64,000 nucleotides of DNA from Microcaldota archaeon (GCA_021798935.1 JAJZBL010000003.1:62001-126000), one strand, 5' to 3'. Counted from the stretch's first letter, positions 53,286 through 63,167 are shown. Numbers and translations: made by a program. Notes: generated from the letters alone by a model not told the origin.

Positions 53286-54845
53286 ATGGAAAATGACTTT
53301 TCGTTTGTAGGCCCTTGCTCTAATCTTGTAAAATCAAATGGCCTTGAAGCTAGAGCTTACCAAATAAACATAATCAGGAGCATAATCGATAATGGCAATA
53401 CCTTGGTTGTGCTTCCTACAGGCCTTGGGAAAACCCTAATCGCAGTATTCTCGATCGCATGTGCTCTATACAATGGTAAGAAAGCATTGATGCTTGCACC
53501 AACGAAGCCTTTAAGCGAACAACATTTTAACTCCCTGCGCTCATTGCTCAATATAAATGATGGTGACATACTTCTTTTAACTGGAAAATTGCCCATTGCA
53601 AAAAGGAAGGCATTAGAAGAGAAAGCAAGGATCATAATAGCCACTCCACAGACAGTCGCAAATGACTTGAAATCCTCAAATTTTGAAATCAGCCAATTTG
53701 GAATTGCAATATTTGATGAGGTGCATAGAGCGGTTGGCAGGTATGCATATACTTACGTAGCTGACAAATGCAAGGAAAACAATATCAAAATGGTAGGGCT
53801 GACTGCATCCCCTGGAAATAGCAGAGACAAAGTCATGCAGCTAATTGATACCCTTGGAATAGACAATATAGAAGTGAGAACACCGGAAGACCCTGATGTA
53901 GCACCTTATGTCAAAGAGAAAAATGTATCCAAGATAGATGTTGAGAAAGGGGAAACAGTTGAAAGAATTTCCTTGCTCCTTAAGGGACTAATTGAAGAAC
54001 ACCTATATGCATTATTCCATATAGGCTTATGCCCTTTCAGGAAACTTGAATCGATTTCAAAAATGAGGATACTTGATATTGGTAAAAGCATAGACCAGCT
54101 CAAGAGCAGCAATTACAAATTTATAGCAATATTCCATTACATCTATGTACTGGACCTGCTGCATGCATATGACTTGGTAACTACCGAAGGCATTCAGCCT
54201 TTTGTGTCATATATAGATTCAATAAAGAACAAAGAGAAAAAGAGTAGAAGCGTGCAGAGCATGCTTAAAAACAAAGTATTTTTAAAGGCAATGGATATTG
54301 CAGAGAATGCACTTAAAAATGGAGAGGAGCACCCTAAGATGAAGGCGCTTGTAAAGCTTATAACTGATAAACACATCGATAACAAAATAATTATATTTGC
54401 ACAATATCGCTATACGATATCGAAGATTGTTGAGATCTTGGGCAATGCTGGCTTGAAAGCAAAGGCATTTGTAGGGAAAAAGGACGGAGTTACCCAGGAC
54501 CAACAGATGCAGGTTATAAAGGACTTCAGGGATGGAAAGTTCAATATACTTGTTGCTACATCAATTGGAGAGGAGGGCCTTGATATACCTAGTGTGGATA
54601 CCGTAATTTTTTATGAACCAATAACAAGTTCTATAAGAAGTATACAGAGGAAAGGCAGAACCGGCAGATTTAATGTAGGCAACATATATGTGCTTATAGC
54701 CAAAGGCACAAAGGATGAAACTTATTTTATGGTCTCCAGTTTTAGGGAGAAAAAAATGTATGATATGATACTTAGGATAAAACACAGCTTGGAGAAGATG
54801 CCAAAGCCTACCACATCAAAGGCAGGTCAAAAGCGGCTTTTCTGA
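53286..54845 (+). CDS. Hef/FANCM-type SF2 helicase, without nuclease domain
   Basis: Hef helicases unwind stalled replication forks. The 519 residues give Walker A VLPTGLGKT, motif II IFDEVHRA, motif III GLTASPG, a helical insert between the two RecA domains (about 215-335), and motif VI QRKGRTGR. It ends near KAGQKRLF, a PIP-box-like tail that could bind PCNA. Many euryarchaeal Hef proteins continue into an XPF-type nuclease of about 200 residues, absent here. The Holliday junction resolvase gene follows 116 nt downstream. Confidence 0.92.
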   Translation: MENDFSFVGPCSNLVKSNGLEARAYQINIIRSIIDNGNTLVVLPTGLGKTLIAVFSIACALYNGKKALMLAPTKPLSEQHFNSLRSLLNINDGDILLLTGKLPIAKRKALEEKARIIIATPQTVANDLKSSNFEISQFGIAIFDEVHRAVGRYAYTYVADKCKENNIKMVGLTASPGNSRDKVMQLIDTLGIDNIEVRTPEDPDVAPYVKEKNVSKIDVEKGETVERISLLLKGLIEEHLYALFHIGLCPFRKLESISKMRILDIGKSIDQLKSSNYKFIAIFHYIYVLDLLHAYDLVTTEGIQPFVSYIDSIKNKEKKSRSVQSMLKNKVFLKAMDIAENALKNGEEHPKMKALVKLITDKHIDNKIIIFAQYRYTISKIVEILGNAGLKAKAFVGKKDGVTQDQQMQVIKDFRDGKFNILVATSIGEEGLDIPSVDTVIFYEPITSSIRSIQRKGRTGRFNVGNIYVLIAKGTKDETYFMVSSFREKKMYDMILRIKHSLEKMPKPTTSKAGQKRLF

Positions 54846-54961
54846 TTTTTTAACTACAAGAGGCTTTGGATATATTACTTGACTTACTATAAATTTAGTG
54901 AGTAAAGAATAAATTTATAAATTTGGCTGCTTAATTACTTATTGGCTTTCGGAGTGATCAT

Positions 54962-55345
54962 TTGCACAGATATATAAAAGGAGCTAGAAGTGAGAGAGAA
55001 TTGATAAATTTCTTCTACAAACTTAATTACTCTGTGATACGATCTGCAGGAAGTGGCGTTAACTCATTGAGCCCCGATATAATTGTTATAAAGAACAAAA
55101 AGGGGTTTGCATTCGAATGCAAAGCCTGGGACCGGTCAAGCCTGTCTATAGATAAGGACAGGTACAAAAGTCTTAAGGATTGGGAAAACAATACTGGTAT
55201 GAATACGTTCATCGCTTGGAGAATGAACATTAAAGGCTGGTACTTCATAAAACCTGAAGAGATGAACGAAACAGATAAGCATTACACAATAACCATGACA
55301 AATGCTCTGAAGATAGGAAGAAATTTAAACTCTATAATAATATGA
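54962..55345 (+). CDS. hjc: Holliday junction resolvase Hjc
   Basis: This structure-specific nuclease resolves four-way junctions. The 127 residues have the family active site: KGARSERELINFF with Glu, SPDIIV with Asp, and AFECKAWDRSS with the E-x-K pair. The start is TTG at 54962 behind GGAGTGATCAT. It lies downstream of the Hef-type helicase, a sensible recombination pair. tRNA-Thr begins 9 nt after its stop. Confidence 0.95.
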   Translation: MHRYIKGARSERELINFFYKLNYSVIRSAGSGVNSLSPDIIVIKNKKGFAFECKAWDRSSLSIDKDRYKSLKDWENNTGMNTFIAWRMNIKGWYFIKPEEMNETDKHYTITMTNALKIGRNLNSIII

Positions 55346-55354
55346 ATTTTGTTC

Positions 55355-55426
55355 GCCTCAGTAGCTCAGTAGTAGAGCGTCTGCATGGTAAGCAGAAGGT
55401 CGCGGGTGCGATCCCCGTCTGAGGCT
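55355..55426 (+). tRNA. tRNA-Thr (anticodon GGT) with altered D-loop/T-loop contact
   Basis: The 72-nt gene has a perfect acceptor stem GCCTCAG/CTGAGGC, anticodon arm TCTGC-ATGGTAA-GCAGA (anticodon GGT), T-stem GCGGG/CCCGT and discriminator T, as usual for archaeal tRNA-Thr. No intron or encoded CCA. The D-loop AGTAGTA has A where G18 is expected, and the T-loop TGCGATC has G where T55 is expected; G19 and C56 are kept. It starts 9 nt past hjc, so it is either cut from the hjc transcript or read from a TATA-like stretch inside the last hjc codons. Confidence 0.94.
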
Positions 55427-55488
55427 ATTGGTTTGCAATCGATTGTATATGCAAAGTTTCCTTGTAAGAATTTGCCTTTTCAGAAGCG

Positions 55489-56664
55489 TTACTTCTTCTT
55501 ATCTTTTATAAATATCTTATAGAATATTCCACTTGCACCTTGGAATAGCCCTCCTATTATTAGAGGTATAGGAAAGGATATAGCCATCAGGTACCCACTT
55601 AATCCGGAGCTTAATCTAGCTAACCCACTTGATACACTGTTGAAGCTAGTTGCCGAACCATAATCCTCTCTGTTTATCCCACGTACATTAAGTGCAGACC
55701 TATTTGGGCTTCCAAAACCTGCAAATATTGATCTTAATATGTATATCAATCCAGCTATCATTACAGTAGGAGATAGAGCCATAGCTATAAGTAAAATGCC
55801 ACTTGCTGTCCTAGTAATTGAAGATACATTGAGCACATTGAAACGCCCAAAGGATTTCGATGCTAGATAAGAGCCTAATGCAGTTGTAATGTATGAAACG
55901 CCAAATATTATACCTACTGTTGTAGCACCTGTATTATACATTAATTCTATCCATAAGGGAAGAAGAGGTAATGAAATTCCTACACCTATCCCTGAAACTA
56001 TGTTAATTATCATTATTTTAGATATATATCTGAAGCTCTCTTTCTTCATAATTTTTGATGTTTTCCTAGGTCTCTTGCTCTCTTTTACGAATATTATGCT
56101 TATGAAGGATATTAAAAGTAGTATATCGGCAAACAGGAAAAGATATCTGTAAGCCATCAACGTTCCGACGTAAATAGATATGAATGATTCCGAAGCGAGC
56201 ATAAGCGATCCAAAGATGGAAAAAAGGGAAGTTAACACAGTAAGTATACCAAGTTTCTTTACCCTAATCGATTCGTTTTCGTAGTTGCTTGCTACTAATG
56301 CTGTCAAGCCCGGTGAAAATAAACCTCTCATACCTCCAGCTCCTCCGCTTATCCCCGTAATTATCATAGCCAGTATTATGATATCTAAGCTGCTTGAGTA
56401 GAATAAAAGGAATGCTCCTATGACTGGAAGTATCTCTGCCATAAGCAAGCTGTATTTATAGCCATACCTATCTCCAAACATTCCAAGTGCCAAGGTTTCA
56501 ATAACCATTACAAGCATCATCGCTGCGATTATTATTCCTATAGTTACAAGCTTTAAGTGAAGAACTTTTAAGTATAAAGGAAAGGCGAGAACCAAAAATA
56601 TTATTCCAGCGCTCCTACTGGCTCTAGAGTACTGAAGAAACTTAAATGAATCATCTACATTCAC
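55489..56664 (-). CDS. MFS transporter
   Basis: The 391-residue polytopic protein has about 12 helices in two halves. The MFS loop 2-3 motif shows as MFGDRYGYKYSLL. Other landmarks are GGAGGMRGLFSPG in the first half and GFGSPNRSALNVRG in the second. Substrate cannot be told. The ATG is at 56664; the gene is divergent from the KaiC pair with 151 nt between them. Confidence 0.9.
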   Translation of the reverse strand: MNVDDSFKFLQYSRASRSAGIIFLVLAFPLYLKVLHLKLVTIGIIIAAMMLVMVIETLALGMFGDRYGYKYSLLMAEILPVIGAFLLFYSSSLDIIILAMIITGISGGAGGMRGLFSPGLTALVASNYENESIRVKKLGILTVLTSLFSIFGSLMLASESFISIYVGTLMAYRYLFLFADILLLISFISIIFVKESKRPRKTSKIMKKESFRYISKIMIINIVSGIGVGISLPLLPLWIELMYNTGATTVGIIFGVSYITTALGSYLASKSFGRFNVLNVSSITRTASGILLIAMALSPTVMIAGLIYILRSIFAGFGSPNRSALNVRGINREDYGSATSFNSVSSGLARLSSGLSGYLMAISFPIPLIIGGLFQGASGIFYKIFIKDKKK

Positions 56665-56815
56665 AGAAATCCCTACTCCTTTTGGGTCTTTAAATATTTT
56701 TCATATTACCTTTATTAATACAGCTGCTTTTAATGAATAAATTTTACATTGAATAAATTTTAGTAAATTAAAGAATAATTTAAATAGATTGAATTTCATA
56801 ACATAATAGATTGCA

Positions 56816-57547
56816 ATGAGAGATAGAGTTAAAACAGGTATAAAAAATTTTGATGCTATAATAGCAGGTGGTATACCAAGGGGCAATCAAGTTGCATTGG
56901 CAGGAGGACCAGGAGCAGGTAAGACTCTTTTTTCATTTGAGTATCTTTACAATAATGCAAAAGAAGGAAATGTAAGCTTGATGTTTTCATTAGAAGAAAC
57001 CTCAGATATGATAATTGAAAATGCAAAGGCAGCTTTTCCTGATTTCAATGATATAGATGATTTGATAAGTCAGAACAAACTGGTTATTTATGGATCGGAA
57101 AAAACCGGCCAGTACGTACAGAGGGATACAGATGGAGGGAGTTATTCGTTCAATGAGCTAGTATCAGGTATAGGTTCTCTTGTAAGCTCATATAATGCTA
57201 GCAATCTGGTGATTGACTCAATAACTGTAATCAAGCTTATGATAAAAGACAAATTATCTTATAGGCAACTGACGATGGACCTTATCAATAATCTGCGCTC
57301 ACAAAATGTAACATCTTTGATGACTATTGAATTGGACACTGCTACAAAAGAGGAGATACAATTTAAATCTGAATTCTTCATGTATGATGGCATAATTTCA
57401 CTTTATTTAGAAGGAGAAGGCAACAATAGAGTTCCTATATTGGAGGTTATTAAGATGAGAGGGAGCGACCACAGTTTCAGCACATACCCTTATGAAATAA
57501 AAAGCAATGGTATAAAGGTTTTATCATTACCACAGATGAATGATTGA
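56816..57547 (+). CDS. KaiC-family RecA-like ATPase, first copy
   Basis: This single-domain KaiC/RadA-like ATPase has 243 residues. It begins with the family start RVKTGIKNFDAIIAGGIPRG, Walker A GGPGAGKT (about 30-37), the paired glutamates in FSLEETSDM, and Walker B NLVIDSITVI. Such proteins are common in archaea as stand-alone regulators; ArlH is one relative, but no archaellum genes are near. The second KaiC copy starts 14 nt downstream. The two copies share only the family core, so the duplication is not recent. Confidence 0.93.
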   Translation: MRDRVKTGIKNFDAIIAGGIPRGNQVALAGGPGAGKTLFSFEYLYNNAKEGNVSLMFSLEETSDMIIENAKAAFPDFNDIDDLISQNKLVIYGSEKTGQYVQRDTDGGSYSFNELVSGIGSLVSSYNASNLVIDSITVIKLMIKDKLSYRQLTMDLINNLRSQNVTSLMTIELDTATKEEIQFKSEFFMYDGIISLYLEGEGNNRVPILEVIKMRGSDHSFSTYPYEIKSNGIKVLSLPQMND

Positions 57548-57561
57548 TAATTGGTGTGAAT

Positions 57562-58281
57562 ATGGATAGCGGGGTAATAAATAGGATAAAAACTGGCGTT
57601 AAAGGGCTGGATAGTATGGTTGGCGGAGGACTTCCCGAAGGATCGCAGATCTTATTCTTGGGATCTCCAGGGGCTGGAAAAACCCTTCTTTCGCTTGAAA
57701 TACTGTACCATAATGCGAGGCTTGAAGTCCCATCTACCTTCATAACTAGCGAAGAAAGAAAGGATGCCTTGATTAATAATATCAAAAATGCTTTCTACTC
57801 TTTTGATGATTATGAAGATTACATAAATAGCAAAATGATACAGATAAACCACAAAGCCTTGATAGAAGGATTCAAAAGCAGAGAGAACTTCGAAAAATTC
57901 ATAAGCGATTGCATATCGGATATTCAGGCTAACAAATCAAAGATCGCAGTCTTCGATTCTATAAGCAGCTTAAGGCCTATTATGGAGGATGATAGGACTT
58001 TTACAAGGTCAATAACCTATATGACAGAGGCACTTAGGGACATTGGGGTAACCTCAATATTAACGTATGAAATTAATCAGAGTATAAGCAACAGAGATCC
58101 ACTGAGCATCGGACTTTATAGCACATCTATGTTTGATGGGATAATAGTGCTAAGTATGAATCGCAATGAAGGTGCTACACAATATGCTATAGAAGTAACA
58201 AAGCTCAGAAATTCATCGCATAAATTATCAAGCTTGCCTTACCAGATAACAGATTCAGGCTTTGATGTATTATCAGATTGA
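57562..58281 (+). CDS. KaiC-family RecA-like ATPase, second copy
   Basis: The 239-residue protein has RIKTGVKGLDSMVGGGLPEG at the start, Walker A GSPGAGKT, glutamates in ITSEERKDAL, and Walker B IAVFDSISSLRP. The frame opens at TTG 57544, but ATG 57562 follows TTGGTGTGAAT and is preferred. Its stop TGA overlaps the ATG of the next gene (TGATG), a hallmark of coupled translation. Together with the first copy it could form a hetero-oligomeric ring; that is inference. Confidence 0.93.
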   Translation: MDSGVINRIKTGVKGLDSMVGGGLPEGSQILFLGSPGAGKTLLSLEILYHNARLEVPSTFITSEERKDALINNIKNAFYSFDDYEDYINSKMIQINHKALIEGFKSRENFEKFISDCISDIQANKSKIAVFDSISSLRPIMEDDRTFTRSITYMTEALRDIGVTSILTYEINQSISNRDPLSIGLYSTSMFDGIIVLSMNRNEGATQYAIEVTKLRNSSHKLSSLPYQITDSGFDVLSD

Positions 58282-58772
58282 TGATTTTCATGGAAGAGGG
58301 AAAAAGTTTAACACAGATACTAAATGACGACATAGATTTTATTAAGAATTTGATTTCATTCTTATTAAGCACGCAGGTCAAAAGAGGATTATCAGAGATT
58401 AACAATTTCGTACCTGCAAACCTTGCAGGTAATGTACTTCCTTACTTCGTAGCTGCTGGAATTCTTGATATAACTGGAAAAGATATAAACAAAAACAATA
58501 TAGAACGTCTTTTCAATGCTGCAGGAATTACTGTAAATAGGGATATTCTAAATGGTATCGCAGGCATAAAGTTCAGGAACCATCTCGTATATGTAGTATC
58601 AATATTATTCATATTGACAAGCGGGCAAGAGGTCACAATGAATAAAATAATAAATATGGCTATAGCATTTGATATTGATCCCGATATTGCACTTGCCAGA
58701 GAATCTGTAGATATATTTAACCAAGTAGGAAAACAGTATGGATTCCCTACGATAAAACTCGATACTGCTTGA
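58281..58772 (+). CDS. Protein with two tandem P1/aL12-like domains
   Basis: This 163-residue protein has no named family that I recognise. Residues 53-96 align without gaps to the N-terminal dimerisation domain of archaeal stalk protein P1/aL12: YFVAAGILDITGKDIN matches the EYVYAALLLHSVGKEIN pattern, and LFNAAGITV matches LQAAGVEV. Residues 102-147 repeat the same pattern more weakly (VYVVSILFILTSGQEVT, then a helix and DIDPD). The first 50 residues are helical. It starts by TGATG overlap with the second KaiC gene. The similarity was judged by eye. Confidence 0.75.
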   Translation: MIFMEEGKSLTQILNDDIDFIKNLISFLLSTQVKRGLSEINNFVPANLAGNVLPYFVAAGILDITGKDINKNNIERLFNAAGITVNRDILNGIAGIKFRNHLVYVVSILFILTSGQEVTMNKIINMAIAFDIDPDIALARESVDIFNQVGKQYGFPTIKLDTA

Positions 58773-58783
58773 TTTTGTATATT

Positions 58784-60124
58784 TTATATCAATGCCAAGA
58801 ATAGGTAGTAAGGTATCTCAAACAGGCCATTTTCTTTCTTTAATTTATCGGAATTAAATACTACACGGTTCTTTGGGAATTTCATATGGTAAGAGTTATA
58901 GTTTGATCTTCCGCTTTTTACTTCTATGCCTAAATTTAGGGTTGGAAGGAAGAAATCTACCTCAACACCCTCCTTTAAAGTATATACCTGCCCAAATTTG
59001 CGGGTTAATTCTATACCCACAATATTTTCTATTATTGGTCCCTGAATCTGAATCTCTGTCTTACTGTAATTATTGTAAGAGTTAGAAAACGCAATATATG
59101 TTATAGGATCTGTAAGGTAAGTCTTTCTCAATAATTTGGTTTTTTTATGCTCCTTTATATCAAATTTTAATACTGATTTTATTATACCGAGGTCTGTAAG
59201 CAATCTATAATAATATAGTATTGATTCTTTTGAAATTCCTGTATCCTGTTTCATTGAATCAAGAGTATATATGCTTCCACAGGAATTTGTTATTGCTGAT
59301 AATATTTTCTCCATATCATAATTAGAAATTTTAAGGCTTTCAAATTCTCGCATAAGGGATAACTTGTAATTGTATATGGAATCATATAGGTTTCCTTTGT
59401 TGTTATATTCTGTTATGGAGCTTATGAATCCGCCTGATTTAGAGTAGGAATAGAACATTTCTTTGAATAAATGTTCATAACCTGAATCCTTAATTTTACA
59501 AGCTTGTGAGTACACCTTCTCTATATATTCTGAATCAGATTTTGCTATAATGGGAAGAGTAGCCAAGTAATTTTTCATATTGCGCTTGCCAAATATAGTT
59601 AAATATTCCTTAAAGGTAAGAGGATTAATAGTATAATGATTTGCTCCACCTGCTAGCTTGCTAAGGTGCCTGTTGCTTGCGCTATTAGGCAAAAATCTTG
59701 TCGAAATAAATAATCTCCTTATGCTCTTTGAGTTATTTATTATATTAAACAATGATTTTCCTTTATCTAATGAAAATTTTAGGTATGGATCTATTCCACT
59801 TACAAAGATATCCAACTTTGCTGGACTTTTCTGTATCTCATTGAATATACTAATCACATCTGAGTAGCCTAAATTCTCAAAAGGTATATATACGATGTTT
59901 TCCCTTGATTTTCTAGAATTTACATACTTGTATAGAATTTGCTTTACAGAGCATTCGTTGTAATCAGTATTTATAATTATGAATTTGCCTTTACTTTTAA
60001 GATTTGAAAACTTATAGAATTTGTTGTAATAAGCAGGGAATTTTGATTTATTTATACTGCTATAATTACTGCCCCACCAGGGATTATAAGCAGATAGCAT
60101 ATTATTGTTTAGTTGCTTCTCCAT
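58784..60124 (-). CDS. AAA/DUF4143-type ATPase with lost P-loop and retained nuclease-like domain
   Basis: The 446-residue protein has the archaeal AAA plus DUF4143 layout, but where GPRxxGKT should stand it reads FIIINTDYNECSVKQILY, with no glycine-lysine loop, and the Walker B place has LDIFVSGIDPYL. Middle parts keep family features (FISTRFLPNSASN, HYTINPLTFKEYL, a winged helix near 300). The C-terminal PD-(D/E)xK-like motif is intact: GVEVDFFLP...LGIEVKSGR. The frame opens at 60160, inside dnaJ; ATG 60124, four bases after the dnaJ stop, is preferred. Confidence 0.78.
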   Translation of the reverse strand: MEKQLNNNMLSAYNPWWGSNYSSINKSKFPAYYNKFYKFSNLKSKGKFIIINTDYNECSVKQILYKYVNSRKSRENIVYIPFENLGYSDVISIFNEIQKSPAKLDIFVSGIDPYLKFSLDKGKSLFNIINNSKSIRRLFISTRFLPNSASNRHLSKLAGGANHYTINPLTFKEYLTIFGKRNMKNYLATLPIIAKSDSEYIEKVYSQACKIKDSGYEHLFKEMFYSYSKSGGFISSITEYNNKGNLYDSIYNYKLSLMREFESLKISNYDMEKILSAITNSCGSIYTLDSMKQDTGISKESILYYYRLLTDLGIIKSVLKFDIKEHKKTKLLRKTYLTDPITYIAFSNSYNNYSKTEIQIQGPIIENIVGIELTRKFGQVYTLKEGVEVDFFLPTLNLGIEVKSGRSNYNSYHMKFPKNRVVFNSDKLKKENGLFEIPYYLFLALI

Positions 60125-60128
60125 GCGA

Positions 60129-61241
60129 TTACTTAAACCAAGATTTTTTATTTTTGTCAAGATCCTTAAATTTCTCTATTAGTTCCTTTTGCTCAGATGT
60201 CAACTTCTTTGGAATATCGACTTTTACTTTTATTATGAGATCTCCATAGCCACTTCTATTGAAGTGGGGCATACCTTTTCCTCTTACCAATACTTGCTCT
60301 CCATCTTGGGTACCTGGCTCAACCTCAAATTCTACTTCCCCATCTATACCTTTAGCTTTTTCGATTCCTCCTGTTATAGCGGTATAAAATGGTACATGAG
60401 CTTCCATGTAAATATCATCCCCCTTCCTCACAAATCTCTTATCCTGAATTACATTTATTTCTATATAAAGATCTCCTTGCCCATTTTTTCCATAATCTCC
60501 CATGCCTTTGACTCTGAGCCTATTTCCTGTCGCAATTCCCTTTGGTATATCAACATCTATAGTTTCATTGGCATCTATCCTTCCAGTGCCATTGCACTTT
60601 GTACATTTTTTCTCTGGAATATTCCCTGTGCCACCGCAAGTAGGGCAAACACTTATGGTCTGCATCATACCGAATGGAGTCCTCCTTACATTCCTTACCT
60701 GCCCTGCACCGCCGCAAGTAGGGCATTTTTTAATCTTGTATCCAGGTTCTACCCCTGTTCCATTGCATCTATCGCATTCTTTAATATGAGAAATTTTTAT
60801 TCTTTTTGAGGTTCCGTGCAGTGCTTCTTCAATCGAAATATTTATCTTAGTAATTAAATCTTGGCCTAAATCTTCCCTTTGCCTGCTTCCTCTGCCGCCA
60901 CCAAATATCGTGTCAAAGAAATCGTCACTTTCTGAGAAATTACCTCCTACATTGAAGCCCATATCACGGAATATGTCTTCAAAATTGAAATTCCTGAATA
61001 TGTCATCTTGGCTGTACTGCCTGTTAAACCCTGCTGGACCATATGTATCGTACTGCTTCCTCTTCTCTGGATCACTTAGCACAGCATAAGCTTCATTTAT
61101 TTCCTTGAACTTCTCTTCGGCAGAAGGGTCCTTATTCCTATCAGGATGGTACTTTAGGGCCAGCTGCCTATAAGCATTCTTGATATCGTCTTGCGATGCA
61201 TTCTTGCTGACACCTAATATAGAATAGTAGTCTTTTGTCAT
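60129..61241 (-). CDS. dnaJ: Chaperone DnaJ (Hsp40)
   Basis: DnaJ stimulates DnaK and delivers clients. The 370 residues have a J domain with HPD in [11 protein letters not shown], a Gly/Phe-type region, four CxxCxGxG repeats ([32 protein letters not shown]) and the C-terminal substrate domains. This is a full type I DnaJ. The ATG follows GGTAAAATAG. It lies 69 nt after dnaK on the same strand. Confidence 0.97.
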   Translation of the reverse strand: MTKDYYSILGVSKNASQDDIKNAYRQLALKYHPDRNKDPSAEEKFKEINEAYAVLSDPEKRKQYDTYGPAGFNRQYSQDDIFRNFNFEDIFRDMGFNVGGNFSESDDFFDTIFGGGRGSRQREDLGQDLITKINISIEEALHGTSKRIKISHIKECDRCNGTGVEPGYKIKKCPTCGGAGQVRNVRRTPFGMMQTISVCPTCGGTGNIPEKKCTKCNGTGRIDANETIDVDIPKGIATGNRLRVKGMGDYGKNGQGDLYIEINVIQDKRFVRKGDDIYMEAHVPFYTAITGGIEKAKGIDGEVEFEVEPGTQDGEQVLVRGKGMPHFNRSGYGDLIIKVKVDIPKKLTSEQKELIEKFKDLDKNKKSWFK

Positions 61242-61310
61242 CTATTTTACCTTTGCTATAATTTAAGATTAACGTAATTGATTATAAAAATAAAAAATCA
61301 AATATTTAAT

Positions 61311-63167
61311 TCAATTCTCTTTTTTAAAGTTTGCATCTGCTGTTCCATCTCCCTGACTGTCTCCTGCATTGCTGCTATCTCCTGGATTGCCACCAGAAGG
61401 CCCTTGGCTGTTTCCAGAGGCAGACTGGTACATATGGCTGCTTATATCAGCTAATGCATTTTGGAGCTCGCTAGTTGCTGCCTTTATCGCATCGTAATCA
61501 TCTTTACTTACCAAATCCTGCAGCTTGCTCTTCAGGTCATCTAGCTTTTTCTTGTCATCCTCGGATATCTTATCTTTAAGATCTTCCACTGTGTGCTCTG
61601 TTGTATAGATCATAGATTCTGCATTGTTCTTTATCTCTATCTGTTCTCTTATTTTCTTATCCTTTTCCTCATTTTCCTGTGCCTCCTTTATCTTCTTCTC
61701 TATGTCATCTTTGCTCATCTTGTTTGGCGCAACTATATCTATTGATTGGCTCTTTCCAGATGCTTTATCTTTTGCGGTTACATGCAGTATGCCATTTGAA
61801 TCTATATCAAAGGTTACTTCTATTTGTGGTACGCCGCGTTTAGCAGGTGGAATTCCTGTAAGGGTGAATCTTCCTAAATCTATATTGTCATTGAACATTG
61901 GGCGCTCTCCTTGGCATACATGTATGTCTACACTAGTCTGGAAATCTTCAGCGGTTGTAAACACTTGAGAATTTTTTACAGGTATTGTAGTATTCCTCTT
62001 TATTATCGGTGTAGCTACACCTCCTAGCGTCTCTATGCTAAGTGTAAGTGGCGTTACATCCAATAACAGTATATCCTTTACTTCTCCTGTAAGCACTCCT
62101 CCTTGTATTGCTGCACCAAGTGCTACAGCTTCCATGGGGTCTACGCCTCTCTCTATTTTTTTGCCGATTAGCTGCTCTACATATCTCTGTGTTATTGGCA
62201 TCCTTGTTGGACCTCCTATAAGTATTATCTTATCCAGCTGCTCAGGCTCTATCTTCGAATCTTCTAATGCCTGCCTTACGGGTTTTGCGGACCTCTCTAT
62301 TATAGGCAATACCAAACTCTCAAGCTTTGCCCTATCCAATTTATACGAGAAATTTATAGGCTGCCCTGCTTTTTGTGAAAGGAAAGGCAAGCTTATCTCA
62401 GTTGTAAGCACAGTAGAAAGCTCTATTTTAGCTTTTTCTGCTGCTTCTCTTAGCCTCTGCATTGCCTGCATATCTTTAGACACATCTATGCTATACTGCT
62501 TGTTGATTTCACTGACTAAGAAATCAACTATTGCTTTATCCATATCAGTACCGCCTAACTGTGTATCTCCGCTAGTTGATTTTACTTCAAATACACCTTT
62601 TCCAAATTCCATTATAGTTACATCTAATGTTCCTCCACCTAAATCATATACTAATATTTTCATTTCCTTATCGCTCTTGTCCAGCCCATATGCTAAACAA
62701 GCTGCAGTAGGTTCATTAACCAATCTTACCACATCAAGCCCTGCAATGGCTCCAGCATCTTTTGTTGCCTGCCTCTGGTTGTCATTGAAATATGCAGGTA
62801 CGGTTATTACTGCCTTTTTTACTGGCTCGCCTAAAAATGCTTCCGCATCCCTCTTTATCTTCTGCAGTATCATTGCTGAAAGCTCCTGAGGCTTGTAATC
62901 CTTGTTGTTTATATGGTAGATGTAATCTGTTCCCATTTTCCTTTTAAACCCTGTTATCGTACCTTCAGGGTTAGCTACTGCCTGCCTCTTTGCCGGCTCA
63001 CCAACCAAAATTTGGTTGTCTTTTGTAAACGCTACATAGCTCGGAAATGCTTTCCCATACAATGATGCACCTTCACTGCTCGGTATTATAGTAGGCCTGC
63101 CGCCTTCTAAAACTGCTGCAGCTGAATTTGAAGTTCCTAAATCAATTCCTATTATTTTTTCATTCAT
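61311..63167 (-). CDS. dnaK: Chaperone DnaK (Hsp70)
   Basis: This ATP-dependent chaperone of 618 residues has [42 protein letters not shown] and [10 protein letters not shown] in the nucleotide-binding domain, the linker [18 protein letters not shown], a substrate-binding domain, and a Gly/Ser/Asp-rich tail. Hsp70 is not universal in archaea, and archaeal copies are thought to derive from bacteria. The ATG follows AAAGGTGAAAAC. It lies between grpE and dnaJ in the usual order. Confidence 0.98.
   Translation of the reverse strand: MNEKIIGIDLGTSNSAAAVLEGGRPTIIPSSEGASLYGKAFPSYVAFTKDNQILVGEPAKRQAVANPEGTITGFKRKMGTDYIYHINNKDYKPQELSAMILQKIKRDAEAFLGEPVKKAVITVPAYFNDNQRQATKDAGAIAGLDVVRLVNEPTAACLAYGLDKSDKEMKILVYDLGGGTLDVTIMEFGKGVFEVKSTSGDTQLGGTDMDKAIVDFLVSEINKQYSIDVSKDMQAMQRLREAAEKAKIELSTVLTTEISLPFLSQKAGQPINFSYKLDRAKLESLVLPIIERSAKPVRQALEDSKIEPEQLDKIILIGGPTRMPITQRYVEQLIGKKIERGVDPMEAVALGAAIQGGVLTGEVKDILLLDVTPLTLSIETLGGVATPIIKRNTTIPVKNSQVFTTAEDFQTSVDIHVCQGERPMFNDNIDLGRFTLTGIPPAKRGVPQIEVTFDIDSNGILHVTAKDKASGKSQSIDIVAPNKMSKDDIEKKIKEAQENEEKDKKIREQIEIKNNAESMIYTTEHTVEDLKDKISEDDKKKLDDLKSKLQDLVSKDDYDAIKAATSELQNALADISSHMYQSASGNSQGPSGGNPGDSSNAGDSQGDGTADANFKKEN

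Noticed and set aside
56816-57547. First KaiC copy as ArlH of an archaellum
   Set aside because: No arlI, arlJ or archaellin genes are in the neighbourhood.
56816-58281. KaiC pair as a circadian clock
   Set aside because: No KaiA or KaiB is present, and each copy has a single domain; archaeal KaiC-like ATPases have varied roles.
62035-62889. 284-codon open frame on the plus strand opposite dnaK
   Set aside because: Long antisense frames across dnaK are a known by-product of its codon pattern; the DnaK reading is complete and this frame has no recognisable motif or ribosome binding site.
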